Of a DNA stretch of 64,000 bases, positions 37,365 through 46,874 are shown in pieces. The notes under the pieces were generated by a model. That model was not told where the DNA came from and did no database searches. It saw only the letters and a program-made list of their open reading frames with translations. Made by a program: the position numbers and the translations under genes. The DNA is taken from contig NZ_VXKK01000026.1 of assembly GCF_008693105.1 (NCBI RefSeq), forward strand, positions 124,001 to 188,000, read 5' to 3'. The stretch comes from Corynebacterium flavescens. Its GTDB lineage: Bacteria > Actinomycetota > Actinomycetes > Mycobacteriales > Mycobacteriaceae. Numbering within the stretch: position 1 is the stretch's first letter; the number at the start of each line of letters is the position of its first letter.

Positions 37365-38939
37365 ATGAAGAAGTTGATCGCCGGATTGTCGGCCTCCACC
37401 CTCGTACTTGGCCTCGCAGCGTGTATTGCTGGGGACTCCGGCGGAAGCGAAGCGAACTACGTTCGCGTCCTCGGCACGGAGCCCCAGCAAGGCCTCATTC
37501 CCGGCATGACCAATGAGAACGGCGGCGGGCGAGTGGTGGATATGCTTTTCTCCGGATTGGTCTACTACGACGCGGATGGAAAAGTACACAACGAGATGGC
37601 TGAGTCCATCGACCTAGAGGGCGACCGCACCTACCGGGTACATCTCAAGCCAGACCTTGCATTCTCCGATGGCAGCCCCGTCAATGCCGAGAGCTTCGTC
37701 GATACGTGGAATTTTGCTGTTGCCAACGAGCAGCTCAACGAGAGTTTCTTTTCTTCCATTCTTGGCTATGAGCCCGGAGTGGACAAGCTCGAGGGCCTCA
37801 AAGTCATTGATGATCGCACGTTTAGCATCGAGCTCACTCAGCCAGAGTCTGATTTCCCCACTCGGCTGGGATACAACGCTTACTTCCCCCTCCCGCCCGC
37901 AGCACTAGAGGACATGGACGGCTTTGGCGAAACTCCTGTGTCCAACGGTCCGTACAAGATCGTAAGCTGGGACCATAACCGCTCGCTCAAGATTGAGCCT
38001 AATCCGGAGTACGGCGGGGAGCGCGTGGCCCAAAATGAGGGCCTAGAATATGTCTTCTACTCTGATACAGATGCCGCCTACATGGATCTTCTGGCCAATA
38101 ACCTTGATGTCTTAGAGGCAATTCCCTCGGCCTCCTTCGGCTCCTACCAACAAGACCTCGGTACCCGCTCGGAAACCAAGCCGGCTGCCACGTACCTGGA
38201 GATGTCTATTCATGAGGAGACCCCGCACTTTAGCGGGGAAGAGGGCAAGATTCGCCGCAAGGCGGTGTCGATGGCCATCGATCGCCCGGCGATCGCGGAA
38301 ACTATCTTCAACGGCACTCGCACTCCAGCGCGTGAGTTCACGTCTCCGGTGCTAGAAGGCTACGACCCCAACCTGCCCGGCTCCGAGAACCTCGACTTCA
38401 ATCCGAGTGAGGCACAGCGCTTGTGGCAGGAAGCGGATGAGACCTACGGTGCTTTCGCGGGCGAGTTCCCAATAAACTACAACGTCGACGGGGACAACAA
38501 GGACTGGGCCGATGCAGTGGCCAATAACATCAGCAATACGCTGGGCATCCAGGCCATAGGAAATCCCTTCCCAGACTTCAAGTCCTTCCGCGACGCGTAT
38601 CGAACCGAGCGCATGGACGGTGCGTATCGAACTGCATGGCTGGCGGACTATCCCTCGATGGGCAACTTCTTGGGCCCGAACTTCACCACCGGAGTCGCTT
38701 CGAATGACTCTAAGTACGCCAACCCCGAGTTCGACCGACTCATCGTGGAGGCCAATGGCGCGCAAGACGCCGCGCAGGCAGCCCGCCTCTATAACCAAGC
38801 TCAAGAGCTGCTCTTGCGTGACCTACCCGCCATCCCGCTCTTCTATCCCAACGTGGTGGGCGGCTGGTCTGAAAACGTCGACAACGTGGAGTTTAGTTGG
38901 AAGTCCCTGCCCGTCTACTACAACATCACCAAACAGTAG
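37365..38939 (+). CDS. Oligopeptide-type ABC transporter substrate-binding lipoprotein
   Basis: A 524-residue solute-binding protein of family 5 (OppA/DppA). A lipoprotein signal is clear: MKKLIAGLSASTLVLG followed by the lipobox LAAC, with Cys20 as the lipid site. The remaining segments (DGKVHNEMAESIDLEGDRTYRVHLKPDLAFSDG, and later GPYKIVSWDHNRSLKIEPNPEY) are characteristic. It would catch peptides outside the membrane for an ABC importer, but no permease or ATPase genes flank it, so it must work with a system elsewhere. GAAGGAAAA (37350-37358) is the RBS. It converges on glgB with 26 bases between stops. Confidence 0.9.
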   Translation: MKKLIAGLSASTLVLGLAACIAGDSGGSEANYVRVLGTEPQQGLIPGMTNENGGGRVVDMLFSGLVYYDADGKVHNEMAESIDLEGDRTYRVHLKPDLAFSDGSPVNAESFVDTWNFAVANEQLNESFFSSILGYEPGVDKLEGLKVIDDRTFSIELTQPESDFPTRLGYNAYFPLPPAALEDMDGFGETPVSNGPYKIVSWDHNRSLKIEPNPEYGGERVAQNEGLEYVFYSDTDAAYMDLLANNLDVLEAIPSASFGSYQQDLGTRSETKPAATYLEMSIHEETPHFSGEEGKIRRKAVSMAIDRPAIAETIFNGTRTPAREFTSPVLEGYDPNLPGSENLDFNPSEAQRLWQEADETYGAFAGEFPINYNVDGDNKDWADAVANNISNTLGIQAIGNPFPDFKSFRDAYRTERMDGAYRTAWLADYPSMGNFLGPNFTTGVASNDSKYANPEFDRLIVEANGAQDAAQAARLYNQAQELLLRDLPAIPLFYPNVVGGWSENVDNVEFSWKSLPVYYNITKQ

Positions 38940-38959
38940 ACGGACAGTAGTAGCAGTAG

Positions 38960-38980
38960 CTCTTCCTATCCGCGGAAGAG
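38960..38980. terminator. Possible bidirectional hairpin between convergent genes
   Basis: CTCTTCC (38960-38966) pairs with GGAAGAG (38974-38980) over seven bases, overlapping the glgB stop codon. There is no T run, so it is a weak call. Confidence 0.35.
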
Positions 38981-41086
38981 GTACCACTGCACGGAGTTGG
39001 CGGGCAGGAAGATCTCGAGCGAGTTATTCGCCGAGAGCACCTGCCCGCTGATGTCATTTCCAGCGCCTTGGTAGACAGCATCATCGGTGTTGATGACGAG
39101 GTCCCAAGCACCGTTGCGGGGGACCCACAGTTGGTAGTTGGAAATGGTCGAGCCAGAAAAATTACAGACGGCCAAGAGTGCAGAACCGTCCGAGCCGTAG
39201 CGAACGTATCCCAACATATTATTGCTGGAGTCATCCGCCTTGACCCACTGGAAGCCTTGGTCCTGGAAGTCTTGAGACCAGAGAGCAGGAGTAGAGCGGT
39301 AGACACGGTTGAGGTCACGCACCAGGCGCTTGATGCCGTGATGCCACTCGCTGCCCCAGCCCTCCAAGTTGGCCCAGTCCACCGAGTTGGCCTCAGACCA
39401 CTCGGAGGTCTGGCCAAATTCCTGGCCCATAAACATCAGTTTCTTGCCCGGGTGCGTGAACATGTATCCATAGAGGGCGCGCAGTCCAGCGGCCTTGTTC
39501 CAATCATCTCCCGGCATGCGCGTCCATAGCGAGCCCTTCCCGTGCACAACCTCATCGTGGCTGAAGGGCAAGACATAGCGCTCGGAGTAGGCGTAGACCA
39601 TGGAGAAAGTCAGCTCACCGTGGTGATAGGAGCGGTGAACCGGCTCATGGGCGAAGTACTCGAGTGTGTCATTCATCCACCCCATGTTCCATTTGAGGGA
39701 GAAACCCAGCCCACCATCGGCGGTGGAAGCGGTGACTCCCGGCCAGGAGGTGGACTCCTCCGCGATGGTTAATACACCGGGGTGCACGCGATTCATCGTG
39801 GCGTTGGTTTCTTGGAGGAATTGCACCGCTTCGAGGTTCTCGCGGCCGCCGTACTGGTTGGGCAGCCAGTCATCGCGTGAGTAGTCCAGGTAGAGCATTG
39901 AGGCCACGGCGTCCACCCGCAGCCCATCGACGTGGAAGCATTCCGCCCAGTACAAGGCGTTGGCGACGAGGAAGTTGCGGACCTCATTGCGCCCGAAGTC
40001 GAAGACATAGGTGCCCCAATCTGCTTGCTCACCGCGGCGCGGATCCGGGTGTTCATAAACGGCCTGGCCGTCGAAACGTCCGAGCGCAAACTCATCCTTG
40101 GGAAAGTGTGCGGGTACCCAGTCGACGATGACGCCAATTCCAGCTTGATGGAGTGCGTCAATCAGGGCGCGCAGATCATCGGGACTGCCCCAGCGGGCAG
40201 AGGTCGCATAGTAGCCGGTAACTTGATAGCCCCAAGAACCGCCAAAAGGATGCTCAGCCACAGGCAGGAACTCGACATGGGTGTAGGCATGCTCCAGCAG
40301 GTAGGGGATGAGCTCCTGGCGCAGGCTGTCGTAGTCTGCTCCTATTTTCCACGACCCGACGTGAACTTCGTAGATGCTCATGGGCTTGTTTAGGTCGCTA
40401 TCGCGTGCCTGCATCCAGGAATCATCACCCCAGTGATAAGAGCTCTCCTCGACAACAGAGGAGGTGGCGGGCGGGGAAAAAGTACGCTTGGCCAGGGGAT
40501 CGGACTTATCGATCCGGCGCCCATCATTGGTGTGGATAGCGAACTTGTACTCGCTGCCCGCCTCAAGCCCCGGAATGAAGACTTCCCAAATCCCGGTGGC
40601 ACCGAGGCAACGCAAAGGATATTGCGTGGGATTCCAACCGCAGAACGGACCAATGACGGCTACACCCTCGGCGTTGGGAGCCCACACCGCGAAGGCGACA
40701 CCGCTGACGGTGCCCATATCCGTCTCATAGGTCTTGAGGTTGGCTCCGAGGACTTCCCACAACCTCTCGTGGCGCCCCTCGCCGATGAGGTAGAGATCGA
40801 CACTTCCCAGAGTAGGAAGAAAATGATAGCCATCGGCGACATCGACCGGGGATTGGAAAGGATAAGTGATGCGCAGGCGGTAGTCACTTTCTACGGGAAG
40901 AGGTGCCTCCCATACATCGTGTCCGACATTGCGCATGGGAATGACGGCGCCTTTGGTGACCACATCGATGGCTTCGGCACCGGGGCGACGGGTGGAGACG
41001 ACTCCGTCATGCCAGCCATAGAATCCGTGAGGATTGTAATGGCGGCAATTGTCGAGGCGTTCGAGATCGGCGGTGGGAATGTGCAT
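38966..41086 (-). CDS. glgB: 1,4-alpha-glucan branching enzyme
   Basis: A 706-residue GH13 enzyme that adds alpha-1,6 branches to glycogen or the GlgE-made alpha-glucan. An N-terminal CBM48 region (about 110-200) precedes the catalytic barrel with VDWVPAHFPKDEFAL, the nucleophile in GLRVDAVAS (Asp near residue 391), the acid Glu in IAEEST (near 443) and FSHDEVVHGK with the third carboxylate. It follows glgE by 74 bases on the same strand, matching the glgE-glgB pair of C. glutamicum. Length and motifs are complete. Confidence 0.96.
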   Translation of the reverse strand: MHIPTADLERLDNCRHYNPHGFYGWHDGVVSTRRPGAEAIDVVTKGAVIPMRNVGHDVWEAPLPVESDYRLRITYPFQSPVDVADGYHFLPTLGSVDLYLIGEGRHERLWEVLGANLKTYETDMGTVSGVAFAVWAPNAEGVAVIGPFCGWNPTQYPLRCLGATGIWEVFIPGLEAGSEYKFAIHTNDGRRIDKSDPLAKRTFSPPATSSVVEESSYHWGDDSWMQARDSDLNKPMSIYEVHVGSWKIGADYDSLRQELIPYLLEHAYTHVEFLPVAEHPFGGSWGYQVTGYYATSARWGSPDDLRALIDALHQAGIGVIVDWVPAHFPKDEFALGRFDGQAVYEHPDPRRGEQADWGTYVFDFGRNEVRNFLVANALYWAECFHVDGLRVDAVASMLYLDYSRDDWLPNQYGGRENLEAVQFLQETNATMNRVHPGVLTIAEESTSWPGVTASTADGGLGFSLKWNMGWMNDTLEYFAHEPVHRSYHHGELTFSMVYAYSERYVLPFSHDEVVHGKGSLWTRMPGDDWNKAAGLRALYGYMFTHPGKKLMFMGQEFGQTSEWSEANSVDWANLEGWGSEWHHGIKRLVRDLNRVYRSTPALWSQDFQDQGFQWVKADDSSNNMLGYVRYGSDGSALLAVCNFSGSTISNYQLWVPRNGAWDLVINTDDAVYQGAGNDISGQVLSANNSLEIFLPANSVQWYLFRG

Positions 41087-41160
41087 GACTTGAGACTACC
41101 TAACTGCGTTTGTGCTGGTGGAGATAATACTGGCTGCGCTTGTGGGCTGCGGGGAAAACT

Positions 41161-43170
41161 CTAAGGGCGGTAGTCCTCCACCTCGCGCCAGGCAAGGTGC
41201 GCGCTTTCGGCGGGATCAACATCGGGGAGGACAAAGATATGCGCGACATCCCTCAAAGGCTCCAGGCGCACGAAGTTGCGGTCCGCCCAGTGATAGACCG
41301 CGCCCGTAATCGCATCACTGACGGGATAAGTCGCGCGGGGCTCGAGTCCGATAGCCGGAAGATCGACATAGACCGTGGCTTCCTGCGGGTTGCGGGGATC
41401 GAGGTTGATCACCACCAGCACGACATTGCCGGAGACCGTATCGACCTTGGAGTAGGCCATAATGTTGTTGTTATCGGTGTTGTGGAAGTGGAGGTTGCGC
41501 AGCTGCTGAAGGGCAGGATTCTCCCGCCGGATGTAGTTGAGCAGCCGGATATAGGCCTCAAGCGAGTCTCCGGACTTGACTGCGGACTGGAAATCACGCG
41601 GGCGTAGCTCGTACTTCTCCGAGTCGAGGTACTCCTCGCTGCCAGGGGCTACGGCGCGATGCTCGTAGAGCTCGAATCCGGAATACACGCCCCAGGCTGG
41701 GGAGAGAGTGGCGGCCAAGGCAGCACGGATGGCGAACATGGCTCGGCCCCCGGTTTGCAGGGATGCGTGCAAAATATCCGGGGTATTGACAAAGAAGTTG
41801 GGGCGGCAGATATCGGCCTGCTCGACGTGCAGCTTGGCAAGCTCCGTGAGATCATGTTTCGAGGTTTGCCACGTGAAGTACGTATAAGACTGAGAGAAAC
41901 CAGACTTGGCAAGGCCAAAAAGCCGGGGCGCCCTAGTAAAAGCCTCTGCCAAGAAAATGATTTCCGGGTGAGTGGAGTGGACTTTGGCAATGAGCCAGGA
42001 CCAGAATCCCGCAGGCTTAGTATGCGGATTATCTACCCGGAATACTGTCACGCCGGCCTCTACCCAGATCATGGTGATGCGGTAGATCTCCGCGTAGATG
42101 CCCGCGGGATCGTTATCGAAATTCAGGGGGTAGATGTCCTGGTACTTCTTAGGGGGGTTCTCCGCGTAAGCAATAGTGCCGTCGGGAAGCACTGTGAAGA
42201 ACTCCGGGTGCGTCTGTGCCCAAGGGTGATCGGGGGAGGCCTGTAGCGCGAGATCCAGCGCTACCTCTAGGCCCAGGGAGCGAGCGTGGGAGACCAGTGC
42301 GCGGAACTCTTCCATCGTGCCCAGGCGCGGGTGCGTGGCGGAGTGGTCCTGGATGGCCCAAGGAGAGCCCACATCATCGGGCTGGGCCACAACGCTGTTG
42401 TTTTTACCCTTGCGGTGTACCTTGCCGATGGGATGGATGGGTGGGAAATAGACCGTATCGAAGCCCATGGCGGCAACTCTTTCCAAAGCCTGCGCGGTGG
42501 TGGCAAAGGTGCCGTGCACGGGGTTTCCTTCCTCATCCCACCCGCCAGTAGAGCGCGGGAAGAGCTCGTACCAGGAGTTATAAAGAGCCTCGCGGCGCTC
42601 AACCACGACCTCGTGGATGGCGCCGTCGACGATGAGCTCGCGCAAAGGATGCTCCGCCAAGATCTCCTCGACCTCGGCGGAAAGCGCCACCTGCACCCTA
42701 TCTGCTAGGGCCAAATTATCATCCGCTAGGCAACGCGAAGCAACAAAGAGCGGCTCGGCATGATCGGTGGGGGTCTGCAAGGCAGCGCGCGAGAAGAACT
42801 CAGAACCGATAAGAAGATCATTCGACAGCTCGGCGGCCTGCTGGCCAGCAGCCATCTTCTTGGTCACGGCATTGCGCCACGTCGCAATAGGATCAGACCA
42901 CGCATCGACGCGGAAGAACCAACGCCCCGGCGCCGAGGGGCTAAACAGCCCGTGCACCCGGTCGGGGTTGTCGGGGTCAAAAGACATGGTCGAGGAAGAA
43001 ACCTCACCAGTAAGCGCAGGCCACACCGACAACGTGGCGGCGACGGCATCGTGTCCTTCGCGCCACACCAGGGCTGTAATGGGCACTACCTCTCCCACGA
43101 CGGCCTTCGAAGGCAGCGTGCCGGAGCTGATGTGAGGGCGAACATCGTCGATAACAAGGCGGGAAGTCAT
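41161..43170 (-). CDS. glgE: Alpha-1,4-glucan:maltose-1-phosphate maltosyltransferase
   Basis: A 669-residue GH13 subfamily 3 enzyme that lengthens alpha-1,4-glucan with maltosyl units from maltose-1-phosphate, linking trehalose to glycogen-like polymer. The N-terminal domain (DVRPHISSGTLPSKAVVGE) is typical of GlgE; the barrel holds the nucleophile in FRVDNPHTKP (Asp near 379) and the acid in LAEAFTR (Glu near 407). The signature around ENPPKKYQDIYP also fits. It is the first gene of glgE-glgB and is divergent from the ABC ATPase gene across 58 bases. GlgE is essential in M. tuberculosis because its substrate becomes toxic. Confidence 0.96.
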   Translation of the reverse strand: MTSRLVIDDVRPHISSGTLPSKAVVGEVVPITALVWREGHDAVAATLSVWPALTGEVSSSTMSFDPDNPDRVHGLFSPSAPGRWFFRVDAWSDPIATWRNAVTKKMAAGQQAAELSNDLLIGSEFFSRAALQTPTDHAEPLFVASRCLADDNLALADRVQVALSAEVEEILAEHPLRELIVDGAIHEVVVERREALYNSWYELFPRSTGGWDEEGNPVHGTFATTAQALERVAAMGFDTVYFPPIHPIGKVHRKGKNNSVVAQPDDVGSPWAIQDHSATHPRLGTMEEFRALVSHARSLGLEVALDLALQASPDHPWAQTHPEFFTVLPDGTIAYAENPPKKYQDIYPLNFDNDPAGIYAEIYRITMIWVEAGVTVFRVDNPHTKPAGFWSWLIAKVHSTHPEIIFLAEAFTRAPRLFGLAKSGFSQSYTYFTWQTSKHDLTELAKLHVEQADICRPNFFVNTPDILHASLQTGGRAMFAIRAALAATLSPAWGVYSGFELYEHRAVAPGSEEYLDSEKYELRPRDFQSAVKSGDSLEAYIRLLNYIRRENPALQQLRNLHFHNTDNNNIMAYSKVDTVSGNVVLVVINLDPRNPQEATVYVDLPAIGLEPRATYPVSDAITGAVYHWADRNFVRLEPLRDVAHIFVLPDVDPAESAHLAWREVEDYRP

Positions 43171-43228
43171 AATCTTTAGACTAATGCAGGGGTGTCACTT
43201 TCGACGGACAAGTTCTTAATCGGCCACA

Positions 43229-44047
43229 ATGGTGGATGTGAATGACGTAACTCCAACAGAGCAAGACTGGCTCATCGATTTCCGTGGCGTCGAATTGCGC
43301 CGCGGAGGCAAGACTCTCGTAGGGCCGGTGGACTGGCAAGTCGAGCTCGACGAGCGCTGGGTAATCATCGGGCCGAATGGGGCGGGAAAGACCTCCCTCG
43401 TGCGTATGGCCGCCGCTGAGGAATACCCCTCATCCGGGGAAGCATTCTTGATGGGCGAAAGAATAGGCAAGACCGACTTGCGTGATCTCCGCGCCCAGAT
43501 TGGAATCTCCTCCGCGGCCGTCCAACACCGCATTCCGGATGACGAGAGGGTCGACGATCTTGTCATCTCCGCCGGCTACGCCGTGTTGGGGCGCTGGCGC
43601 GAAGAGTATCAAGACATGGACTTTTCCCGAGCCTTCGACATCCTCGAACAGGTAGGCGCTCGCCATCTTGCCAAGCGTTACTGGGGAACACTGTCGGAGG
43701 GCGAGAAGAAGCGCGTCATACTCGCGCGAGCCCTGATGTCTAACCCCGAGCTGCTCATCTTGGACGAGCCCTCCGCAGGCATGGACTTGGGCGGACGCGA
43801 GGACCTCGTGGGCTACCTAGGAGAGCTTGCATTGGACGCCGATGCTCCGGCGATAGTAATGATTACTCACCACGTCGAGGAGATTCCTTTCGGCTTTACC
43901 CATGCCATGCTCCTTGATGAGGGTAAGGTCGTGGCCAAAGGACTTATCAATTCGGTCCTTAATTCCAAGAACCTTACCGCGGCGTTTCATCAACCGATCC
44001 AGGTCGACCGGATCGGGGATAGATACTTCGCCCGCCGTCTTCGCTAG
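43229..44047 (+). CDS. Orphan ABC-type ATP-binding protein
   Basis: A 272-residue single ABC ATPase: Walker A GPNGAGKTS (about residues 49-57), the signature LSEGEKKR (about 154), Walker B LLILDEPSAGMD (about 177) and the switch His in MITHHVEE. No membrane segment is present and no permease gene is adjacent, so it either powers a transporter encoded elsewhere or has a soluble role like the YlmA/ModF-type proteins it resembles. The start is uncertain among ATG 43229 and GTG 43238; CACAAT just before could be a -10 of a leaderless transcript. It begins a run of six same-strand genes with short gaps. Confidence 0.82.
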   Translation: MVDVNDVTPTEQDWLIDFRGVELRRGGKTLVGPVDWQVELDERWVIIGPNGAGKTSLVRMAAAEEYPSSGEAFLMGERIGKTDLRDLRAQIGISSAAVQHRIPDDERVDDLVISAGYAVLGRWREEYQDMDFSRAFDILEQVGARHLAKRYWGTLSEGEKKRVILARALMSNPELLILDEPSAGMDLGGREDLVGYLGELALDADAPAIVMITHHVEEIPFGFTHAMLLDEGKVVAKGLINSVLNSKNLTAAFHQPIQVDRIGDRYFARRLR

Positions 44048-44071
44048 AGAGACCCTAAAAGCGAGCGTTTT

Positions 44072-44899
44072 ATGATCGATCCCGGTTTTGACCCCTTAGA
44101 TGCTGTTGACCCTCAAGACACCTCGGGGTTTAACGGGGGTCGGCTCGCGGTGACGGTGCTGTTGCTGCGTGATAGCGCCGAGGGACTTGAGGTGTGGGTC
44201 CAAGAGCGAGTCTCTACGATGAAAACCTATCCGGGGCATGCGGTGTTCCCCGGCGGTGGGGTTGATCCCCGTGACTTTCCTCCCCGCATGTGGGACTCCG
44301 GAGAGCAATGGGCAGGACGCTCTGTAGTCTCCATGGCCAGGCGGATGGGCGTGACTAAGTACAAGGCCCACGCCCTCGTGTTCGCCGCCGCGCGTGAACT
44401 CTTTGAAGAATCAGGCACCCTGCTTGCCATCCGCGACGACGGCATTATCTCCGATGCCAGCCGCTATCACCGCGAGCGGGAGCTGCTTGAAGCCCACGTC
44501 ATCTCCTTTACCGAGTTCTTGGCCAACAATGGCATGCGCGTCGACGCGGACATGCTGCTGCCTTGGGCGCGTTGGGCTGGCGAGGACCGCGGTCAATGGT
44601 TTGACACATTCTTCTTCCTCGGAGTCTTGCCCGAAGGGCAGGAGCCGGATGGAAATACCATGGAGGCCGATGATGCCGGATGGTTTCGCCCCGGACTCAT
44701 CATGGATGGCTGGCGCGCAGGGCTAGTAAGGCTCGCGTTGCCCACGTGGGCGCAGATTCGGCGCTTAGCTTCCTACTCCACCGTGGGCGAGGCGCTGCAG
44801 GATGCCTCCTATTCCGATCTCCGCCTCATCATCGGCGACCCAGTAGATGATCCGCAGTACCGTGAGTTCTTCACCGCCAACCCCATAGATAGAATCTGA
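44072..44899 (+). CDS. NUDIX hydrolase
   Basis: A 275-residue NUDIX protein. The opening GHAVFPGGGVDP and the core AAARELFEESG of the Nudix box are both there, but about 40 residues are inserted between the glycine end and the REUxEE end, as in NUDT7/NUDT19-like enzymes that cleave CoA derivatives. The metal-binding Glu residues lie in ELFEES. Candidate substrates are CoA esters or nucleoside diphosphate compounds; the sequence does not settle this. It follows the ABC ATPase after 24 bases and lies eight bases before the methyltransferase gene. Confidence 0.82.
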   Translation: MIDPGFDPLDAVDPQDTSGFNGGRLAVTVLLLRDSAEGLEVWVQERVSTMKTYPGHAVFPGGGVDPRDFPPRMWDSGEQWAGRSVVSMARRMGVTKYKAHALVFAAARELFEESGTLLAIRDDGIISDASRYHRERELLEAHVISFTEFLANNGMRVDADMLLPWARWAGEDRGQWFDTFFFLGVLPEGQEPDGNTMEADDAGWFRPGLIMDGWRAGLVRLALPTWAQIRRLASYSTVGEALQDASYSDLRLIIGDPVDDPQYREFFTANPIDRI

Positions 44900-44907
44900 T
44901 CCTCACT

Positions 44908-46059
44908 ATGAGTTTTGAGCTTTCTGACATCGATTATCTGCGCCAGCACGCAGCCGAGATCTCCGCGTTGGACCTTGAGATGAGCAAGAAGACCCAGCTG
45001 GAGGACGTCGCTAAGCTCCGTGCCCAATTTGGGGAGCACGGGCGCGTGGTGGCGGAGCTTCTCAAAGCACGCCGGAGCGCAAAGCTGCCCGGACGCTGGC
45101 TCATGGACGGCGAATCGGTGCAGCAGGCTACGGCGCTGCCTGTGGCGCGCTACCGTGCACGCCTTCTTGCTGAGTTCGGAGTCAGCCTCGTGCAGGACGT
45201 CACGTGTTCAATCGGAACTGAAGGCGCAGCGATGCACTCGGCGGGTATTTCCTACTTTGGCTCGGACTTAGACCGCGTGCGCCTGGAGATGGCGCGCTAT
45301 AACGTGCCGGAGGGACACTTCTTTCAGGCCGACGCCCTGACGGTGACTTCGACGGCTGATGTCATCGTGGCCGATCCTGCGCGCCGGGCCGGGGGCAGGA
45401 GAATTACCCACCCTGACCAACTCCTGCCGCCCCTTCCGGATCTGGTGGATGCTCACCGTGGTGAGCTGGCGGTAAAGTGTGCGCCCGGCCTCGACTTCAG
45501 CCAGTGGGAGGGCCTTGTTGTGGTCTCTAGCCTGGCTGGGGGAGTCAAGGAGGCGTGCCTTTATACTCCGGGGCTTGGAAGCGGACGCAGAGCGGTGATG
45601 ATCTCCGCGACGGGGGAAGTCGACGTCCTCGATGGCCAAGACTTCCGCACTGAAGATCTGCCGGAGTCCGGAGAAATTGGGAGTTTTATCATCGACCCGG
45701 ATGGTGCGGTGGTGCGCGCGGGATTGGTGCGCCACTACGGCGCTAGGCACGGTCTGCACCAGCTGGATCACCGCATTGCTTATCTGACGGGGGAGTCCAT
45801 TCCGGCAGGTGCCTCGGGCTTTCCCTTCCTCGAAAAGGTGCCGCTCAAAAGCCTCAAGTCGGTGCTGCATGCCCGCGGTGCCGGCGCGGTGGAGATTCTG
45901 GTTCGGGGGCTAGATATCGACCCTGATCAACTGCGCAAGAAGCTCAAGCTGCGCGGGGATAAAGCGATGGCAGTGGTGCTCACGCGCATCGGAACGCAGG
46001 GAGTCGCCTTGGTATGCGGTCCCCGAGTAGTATCGGGCGAGGAGAATTTCGCAATATAA
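44908..46059 (+). CDS. SAM-dependent methyltransferase with THUMP-like domain
   Basis: A 383-residue class I methyltransferase-like protein. The middle holds the SAM loop region VTCSIGTEGAAM and the Asp-Pro-Ala-Arg-Arg motif in VIVADPARRAGG, found in putative RNA methyltransferases, and the C-terminal region (SLKSVLHARGAGAVEILVRGL and LRGDKAMAVVLTRIG) fits the THUMP-like domain annotated in this family. A nucleic-acid substrate is likely, but the modified base is unknown. It is in a same-strand group with the NUDIX gene (eight bases) and etfB (24 bases). Confidence 0.8.
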   Translation: MSFELSDIDYLRQHAAEISALDLEMSKKTQLEDVAKLRAQFGEHGRVVAELLKARRSAKLPGRWLMDGESVQQATALPVARYRARLLAEFGVSLVQDVTCSIGTEGAAMHSAGISYFGSDLDRVRLEMARYNVPEGHFFQADALTVTSTADVIVADPARRAGGRRITHPDQLLPPLPDLVDAHRGELAVKCAPGLDFSQWEGLVVVSSLAGGVKEACLYTPGLGSGRRAVMISATGEVDVLDGQDFRTEDLPESGEIGSFIIDPDGAVVRAGLVRHYGARHGLHQLDHRIAYLTGESIPAGASGFPFLEKVPLKSLKSVLHARGAGAVEILVRGLDIDPDQLRKKLKLRGDKAMAVVLTRIGTQGVALVCGPRVVSGEENFAI

Positions 46060-46083
46060 ATCTATCGGAAAGGTAAATGCCCA

Positions 46084-46866
46084 ATGCCAGCAATCGTGGC
46101 CCTGGTCAAACACGTGCCGGATACGTGGTCCACTAAGTCGCTCGAGGCGGACTACACCTCGGATCGCGTCAGTGTCGATAACGTCATCGACGAGATTAAT
46201 GAGTACTCGGTCGAGCAAGCACTGCGCCTGCGTGACGATAACCCGGAGGCCGGTTTCCGCGTCATCGCGCTGACGATGGGCCCCGCCGCAGCTGCAGATG
46301 CGCTGCGCAAGGCGCTGGCCATGGGCGCGGATGACGCCGTGCATGTCCTCGATGACTCGCTGGCCGGTTCCGATGCGCTTTCTACGGCCTGGACGCTCAA
46401 CGCCGCGATCAACACCATCGAGGACGTCGCCATTATCACCATGGGCAATGCCGCCTCGGACTCTTATACCGGCCTGCTAGCCGGGCTTTTGTCCGAGTAT
46501 CGGCAGATCCCCGCCATGACGGAGATGCAGTCGCTTACTTTGGAGGGGCAGACTCTGCGCGGCGTTCGGGTAGATTCCCGTGGACGCTTCGAGTTGCAGG
46601 CCAACCTTCCCGCTATTGCTTCGGTCACGGATAAGGCCGATAAGCCCCGTTTCCCCAACTTCAAGGGACTCATGGCGGCAAAGAAGGCGGAGATCACCAC
46701 TGTGGATCTTGCGTCTTTGGGCATTTCTGCCGTTGCCCCCACTACCACGGTGGTGGAGGCCTCACGTCGTCCCGAGCGCACCGCCGGCGAGCTCATCACG
46801 GACCCCAACCCGGCTGCTGCGGCTTCACAAATCGTAGACTTCCTCGCCGCTAAGAACCTGATTTAG
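46084..46866 (+). CDS. etfB: Electron transfer flavoprotein subunit beta (FixA)
   Basis: A 260-residue EtfB-type protein that binds AMP or FAD in the heterodimeric electron transfer flavoprotein. The start [15 protein letters not shown], the central [12 protein letters not shown] and the family signature with [41 protein letters not shown] are diagnostic. It accepts electrons from dehydrogenases such as acyl-CoA dehydrogenase. etfA follows after eight bases. GGAAAGGTAA (46068-46077) is the RBS. No dehydrogenase or EtfD/ETF-quinone oxidoreductase gene is in the window. Confidence 0.94.
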   Translation: MPAIVALVKHVPDTWSTKSLEADYTSDRVSVDNVIDEINEYSVEQALRLRDDNPEAGFRVIALTMGPAAAADALRKALAMGADDAVHVLDDSLAGSDALSTAWTLNAAINTIEDVAIITMGNAASDSYTGLLAGLLSEYRQIPAMTEMQSLTLEGQTLRGVRVDSRGRFELQANLPAIASVTDKADKPRFPNFKGLMAAKKAEITTVDLASLGISAVAPTTTVVEASRRPERTAGELITDPNPAAAASQIVDFLAAKNLI

Positions 46867-46874
46867 GAGTACAT

